This document shows, piece after piece, positions 29,329 through 32,426 of a DNA stretch of 32,426 bases. The DNA is from Faecalibacterium prausnitzii. Lineage in GTDB: Bacteria; Bacillota; Clostridia; Oscillospirales; Ruminococcaceae. The notes beneath the pieces were generated by a model, which saw only the letters and a program-made list of their open reading frames with translations, did no database searches and was not told the DNA's origin. The number at the start of each line of letters is the position of its first letter. Within the stretch, counting starts at the first letter, position 1. Location: positions 1-32,426 of the forward strand of contig NZ_PRLD01000018.1 of the NCBI RefSeq assembly GCF_003287405.1. Reading direction: 5' to 3'. The translations under genes were made by a program, and so were the position numbers.

Positions 29329-30069
29329 ATGAGGGTGTCGTTTCGCATTGCACTGGCGGGACAGGTCATTGGTGTTTCGGCGCTGTATGAGCAGACCCGC
29401 ACCTTTTGCAAAAATTATCTGACCGATGCACCCGCATCGTTTGAAGTCGCAGTCACTCCCGCTGATATTGCGTTTGAACGAGAAAAAAACGACCGGGAAG
29501 CTGCGGTGGAAGGACACGCGCCGGGGAACTTTTCCGATGAATATCTGGAAACGCTGGCACTGTACCGCAAAATCGTAGAGCGGCTTTTAGAATGGGACAC
29601 CCTGCTGTTTCATGGCTCCTGCATCAGCGTGGACAGCAAAGCCTACCTGTTCACCGCCAAAAGCGGCACAGGCAAAAGCACCCACACCCAGCTTTGGAAA
29701 AAGTGGTTCGGTGAACGGGCAGTGTTCATCAACGATGACAAGCCCCTGCTGAAAATCAGCGCACAGGGCGTGACTGTTTACGGAACGCCGTGGGACGGCA
29801 AGCACCACCGCAGTACCAACACCTCCTGCCCGCTGAAAGCTGTCTGCATCCTGACCCGCAACACAGAAAACTCAATCCAGCGCATCGACAAAAAGGCGGC
29901 ATTACCCATGCTCTGCCAGCAGAGCTACCGCCCATGTTCCCCGATTGGGGCACAAAAAACGCTGGCTCTGGTGGATCGGTTGGGCAGCAGCGTGCCGCTG
30001 TACCGGCTGGGCTGCAACATGGAACCGGAGGCCGCACAGGTGGCCTACCACGGAATGAACAACGAATAG
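29329..30069 (+). CDS. HPr-kinase-like ATPase of a peptide-maturation locus
   Basis: This is a 246-aa protein. The start is at ATG 29329, with GAGGGAG 8 nt upstream; the frame from 29266 overlaps tetR. The HprK/PEP-carboxykinase-like core has LLFHGSCISVDSKAYLF, a P-loop AKSGTGKSTH (110-119), INDDKPLL (135-142) and GTPWDGKHH. Family members next to RiPP genes, such as the kinases of lasso-peptide loci, phosphorylate the precursor peptide. Here it lies 11 nt before a radical SAM maturase gene. Precursor phosphorylation is an inference; it might also act as a chaperone or regulator. Confidence 0.75.
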   Translation: MRVSFRIALAGQVIGVSALYEQTRTFCKNYLTDAPASFEVAVTPADIAFEREKNDREAAVEGHAPGNFSDEYLETLALYRKIVERLLEWDTLLFHGSCISVDSKAYLFTAKSGTGKSTHTQLWKKWFGERAVFINDDKPLLKISAQGVTVYGTPWDGKHHRSTNTSCPLKAVCILTRNTENSIQRIDKKAALPMLCQQSYRPCSPIGAQKTLALVDRLGSSVPLYRLGCNMEPEAAQVAYHGMNNE

Positions 30070-30080
30070 AGGGAACGCAT

Positions 30081-31439
30081 ATGCAAACCATTTTGCCGCC
30101 GTCTGGTAATACGATCAAGATCCTTGGCAAGCCGAAGCCGGCAGAGCACGGCCTGCGCTGGATGACATACGTTGTTGCCCAGCCGGTCGAGGGCGGTGTG
30201 CTGGTGTTCCACACCCTGACACGAGCGCTGCTTCTGCTCACGCAGGAGGAGTATACCGCACCGGATGTCGTGGCTGAACTGCGCAGCAGCTGGTTTCGCG
30301 TACCGCAGGAGATGGACGACATGAAATATGCCGACCAGGTGCGGTTTATCCGCCGCACGATGTGGAAGGAACCGGAGCATATTACATGCTATACCATTTT
30401 TACTACTACGGACTGCAACGCCCGGTGCTTTTACTGCTATGAGATGGGGCGTTCCCGGATTCCCATGAGCGACGAAACCGCCCATAAGGCGGCGGCATAT
30501 ATTGCAGCGCATTGCGGCGGCGAAAAGGTCCATCTGCACTGGTTTGGCGGTGAGCCGCTTTTTAATAAGCAGGTCATTGACATCATCTGCACCGACCTTG
30601 CTGAAAAGGGCATCGTGTACGAATCCATGATGATCTCCAACGGATACCTGTTTGACGGCGCTACCGTAGAACAAGCGGTTTCCCATTGGAAGTTGAAGAG
30701 CGTGCAGATCACGCTGGACGGTACGGAGGAAATTTATAACCGCAGCAAGGCATTTATTTATAAGGATGGCAAAAGCCCCTATCAGGTGGTACTGGCAAAT
30801 ATCCAGCGTTTGCTGGATGCAGGGGTTTCCGTCCATATCCGGCTGAACATGGACGAGCACAACGCCGATAATCTGATGGAACTGGCGGATGAACTGCACG
30901 AGCGCTTCGGAGGTAAAGGTAAATTTTCGGTTTACAGCCATACCTTGTTTGAGTTTGCAGGCAGCAAAACACATATCCGTGCCCAAGAAGAACGGCGTCA
31001 GCTCTATCAAAAACAGCAGCAGCTCCGCAAAAAACTGGACGATTACGGAATCGGGGCATCGTACTATTTGCGCCAACAACTGCGTATCCGGCAATGCATG
31101 GCGGATAGCGGCGGTTCCCTTACGATCCTGCCGAACGGGGAACTTGGGCTGTGTGAACACTACAGCGAGGACAACTTTGTGGGAAGCCTTGATGGGAAAG
31201 CGTCAGAGCGTTCTGTCATCCAAAGTTTTCGAGAATACTGGGAGCCGATTGAGGAGTGCAAAACCTGCTTCTATTACCCCGAATGTATCCGTCTGAAAAA
31301 GTGTGCTGAACAGAAAGAATGTTTTGAAGAACTGCGGGCGGAGTACAAAGAACACCTGTTAAAGTCCATGCAAAAAACCTACAACGCATGGCTGAAAAAA
31401 GAGCAGATCGATGAGGAAGAACCTCACCCGGACTGCTGA
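30081..31439 (+). CDS. Radical SAM/SPASM peptide maturase
   Basis: This 452-aa enzyme starts at ATG 30081, with AGAGGG upstream. Residues 20-95 resemble the leader-recognition front of Cys-rich-peptide maturases (VAQPVEGGVLVFHTLTRALL, WFRVPQEMDDMKYADQVRF). The radical SAM core begins TTTDCNARCFYCYEM, CX3CX2C at C112, C116 and C119, with FGGEPL at 155-160. A SPASM/twitch end (from about C339) has CMADSGGSLTILPNGELGLC, then CKTCFYYPEC and CAEQKEC for auxiliary clusters. It should install a thioether or other C-linked crosslink in the downstream peptides. It resembles the CcpM (Clo7bot-type) maturases, but I cannot confirm this. Confidence 0.88.
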   Translation: MQTILPPSGNTIKILGKPKPAEHGLRWMTYVVAQPVEGGVLVFHTLTRALLLLTQEEYTAPDVVAELRSSWFRVPQEMDDMKYADQVRFIRRTMWKEPEHITCYTIFTTTDCNARCFYCYEMGRSRIPMSDETAHKAAAYIAAHCGGEKVHLHWFGGEPLFNKQVIDIICTDLAEKGIVYESMMISNGYLFDGATVEQAVSHWKLKSVQITLDGTEEIYNRSKAFIYKDGKSPYQVVLANIQRLLDAGVSVHIRLNMDEHNADNLMELADELHERFGGKGKFSVYSHTLFEFAGSKTHIRAQEERRQLYQKQQQLRKKLDDYGIGASYYLRQQLRIRQCMADSGGSLTILPNGELGLCEHYSEDNFVGSLDGKASERSVIQSFREYWEPIEECKTCFYYPECIRLKKCAEQKECFEELRAEYKEHLLKSMQKTYNAWLKKEQIDEEEPHPDC

Positions 31440-31506
31440 CCCTTTGCGTGACGCGGCGCAGCAGCTGCTTCACATAGAGATTTTCTGCGAAAGGAGATGT
31501 GCAAAC

Positions 31507-31650
31507 ATGGAAAAGTATACCAAGGCTCAGATGGAAGTCATCGAGTTCGAGGCCGAGGACGTCATCACGACCAGCGGCAATTGCACCATCGAAGGCTACG
31601 GCCCCGGTTTTGGCTCAAACGACCCGAACTACCCCGGTCAAGGTCTTTGA
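31507..31650 (+). CDS. RiPP precursor peptide 1
   Basis: This 47-aa peptide starts at ATG 31507, with AAAGGAG upstream. The leader (residues 1-24) begins MEKY, continues KAQMEVIEFE and ends EDVITTSG. The core (25-47) is NCTIEGYGPGFGSN followed by DPNYPGQGL, rich in Gly, Pro and aromatic residues, with one Cys (C26). The leader is nearly the same as in precursor 2, while the core has nothing in common with it. The close maturase gene makes this a substrate, and the TSG boundary suggests the cleavage region. It is too short for usual gene finders. Confidence 0.75.
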   Translation: MEKYTKAQMEVIEFEAEDVITTSGNCTIEGYGPGFGSNDPNYPGQGL

Positions 31651-31662
31651 TCTCCTGCAGCA

Positions 31663-31686
31663 GGCAGGCCGTTTCGGCGGCCTGCC
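31663..31686 (+). terminator. Hairpin after precursor 1
   Basis: GGCAGGCCG pairs perfectly with CGGCCTGCC over a 6-nt loop, 12 nt after the stop. There is no immediate T run, so it may stabilise the mRNA 3' end or weakly terminate. Confidence 0.5.
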
Positions 31687-31759
31687 CTACCCGATTTTCC
31701 TTGCCCTGCAAAGGGTGCTGACATAGTTTTTTCCAAAATGGAAGCGAGGACTTGACTTT

Positions 31760-31927
<168 letters not shown>

Positions 31928-31982
31928 CGCGGTGTAACAGCTGCTTCACATAGAAATTTTCTGCGAAAGGAGGTGTGCAAAC

Positions 31983-32147
31983 ATGGAAAAGTATGCAAAG
32001 GCTCAGATGGAAGTCATCGAATTTGAGAACGAGGACGTTATTACGACCAGCGGCTGCAATGGCATGGATGCCAGCATTGGCGGTTGGGGCTGCGGAACTG
32101 ATAAGCCCGGCTGTTCGAGTTACTGCTGGGAGTTCGATGTGGGTTGA
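31983..32147 (+). CDS. RiPP precursor peptide 2
   Basis: This 54-aa peptide starts at ATG 31983, with AAAGGAGGTG upstream. The leader is the same as in precursor 1 except for A5 for T and N16 for A, ending EDVITTSG. The core (25-54) is CNGMDASIGGWGCGTD, then KPGCSSYCWEFDVG, with four Cys (C25, C37, C44, C48). Four Cys and Gly/Ser neighbours fit thioether crosslinking by the radical SAM enzyme upstream. It is also below the usual gene-calling length. Confidence 0.8.
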   Translation: MEKYAKAQMEVIEFENEDVITTSGCNGMDASIGGWGCGTDKPGCSSYCWEFDVG

Positions 32148-32158
32148 TTTCAGAAAGG

Positions 32159-32182
32159 GGCAGACCGTTTCGGCGGCCTGTC
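32159..32182 (+). terminator. Hairpin after precursor 2
   Basis: GGCAGACCG pairs with CGGCCTGTC, with one wobble and one mismatch, at the same distance from the stop as in cassette 1. The paired changes keep most of the stem. Confidence 0.45.
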
Positions 32183-32256
32183 CTACCCGATTTTCCTTGC
32201 CCTGCAAAGGGCGCTGACATAGATTTTTTCCAAAATGGAAGCGAGGACTTGACTTT

Positions 32257-32424
<168 letters not shown>

Positions 32425-32426
32425 CG

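Noticed and set aside
30045-31160. 371-codon minus-strand frame
   Set aside because: It is antisense to the radical SAM maturase, whose CX3CX2C and SPASM Cys pattern is convincing.

Overview
The window looks like chromosomal DNA of a gut Clostridia species, probably Oscillospiraceae close to Faecalibacterium. This is an inference from gene content (PocR-AraC regulator, SfsA, desulfoferrodoxin, lantibiotic-immunity cassette, radical SAM peptide locus), strong AGGAGG-type ribosome binding sites and mid-50s GC with lower-GC islands. It could not be checked by database search. No tRNA, rRNA or CRISPR array was seen.

Layout. 0.0-7.1 kb: minus-strand housekeeping and stress genes: partial membrane protein, ATC-hydrolase-like protein, MBL-fold hydrolase, two methyltransferases, a regulated 73-aa protein, Nudix, HD, small zinc-ribbon membrane protein, DUF554, MsrA and a PNPOx-like flavoprotein. 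7.2-9.7 kb: an adenine deaminase remnant, a zinc alcohol dehydrogenase and an Hsp20 under a CIRCE-like operator. 9.74-15.74 kb: a mobile-element scar. A cysteine synthase fragment and a ribokinase fragment flank remnants of a conjugative-element replication protein and sigma factor. Between them lies an intact lantibiotic-immunity module (ABC ATPase, two permeases, NisI/SpaI-like lipoprotein, response regulator, histidine kinase). 15.75-18.15 kb: purine nucleoside phosphorylase, ADP-ribosylglycohydrolase and a truncated vWA protein. 18.15-22.75 kb: a mosaic island with an iron-ADH fragment, an alpha/beta hydrolase with a membrane C-terminus, an odd non-coding region with a 27-codon ORF, a PocR-AraC regulator, a Cys-rich orphan and a DUF523 stub. 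22.8-27.3 kb: superoxide reductase, MerR-TipAS regulator, SfsA, macro-domain protein, cysteine hydrolase, YczE-type membrane protein and a CobW C-terminal remnant. 27.3-28.3 kb: an IS630-family element whose transposase needs a +1 shift at CCC_TGA.

28.5-32.4 kb is the most interesting part. A consensus promoter with a TetR operator drives tetR, an HPr-kinase-like ATPase and a radical SAM/SPASM maturase. These are followed directly by tandem cassettes. Each cassette encodes a short precursor peptide with the same leader but a completely different core. Each also carries a hairpin and a perfect 94-bp (AGCA)n microsatellite inside a constant-length spacer. A third cassette begins at the window edge. 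This looks like an expandable RiPP precursor array, possibly with phase-variable small ORFs across the microsatellites.

An unusual number of genes are truncated at sharp junctions (ade, cysK, DUF6017, sigma, rbsK, vWA, iron-ADH, DUF523, cobW, PAS). This part of the genome has therefore been repeatedly cut by element insertion and deletion, or less likely the assembly is chimeric.
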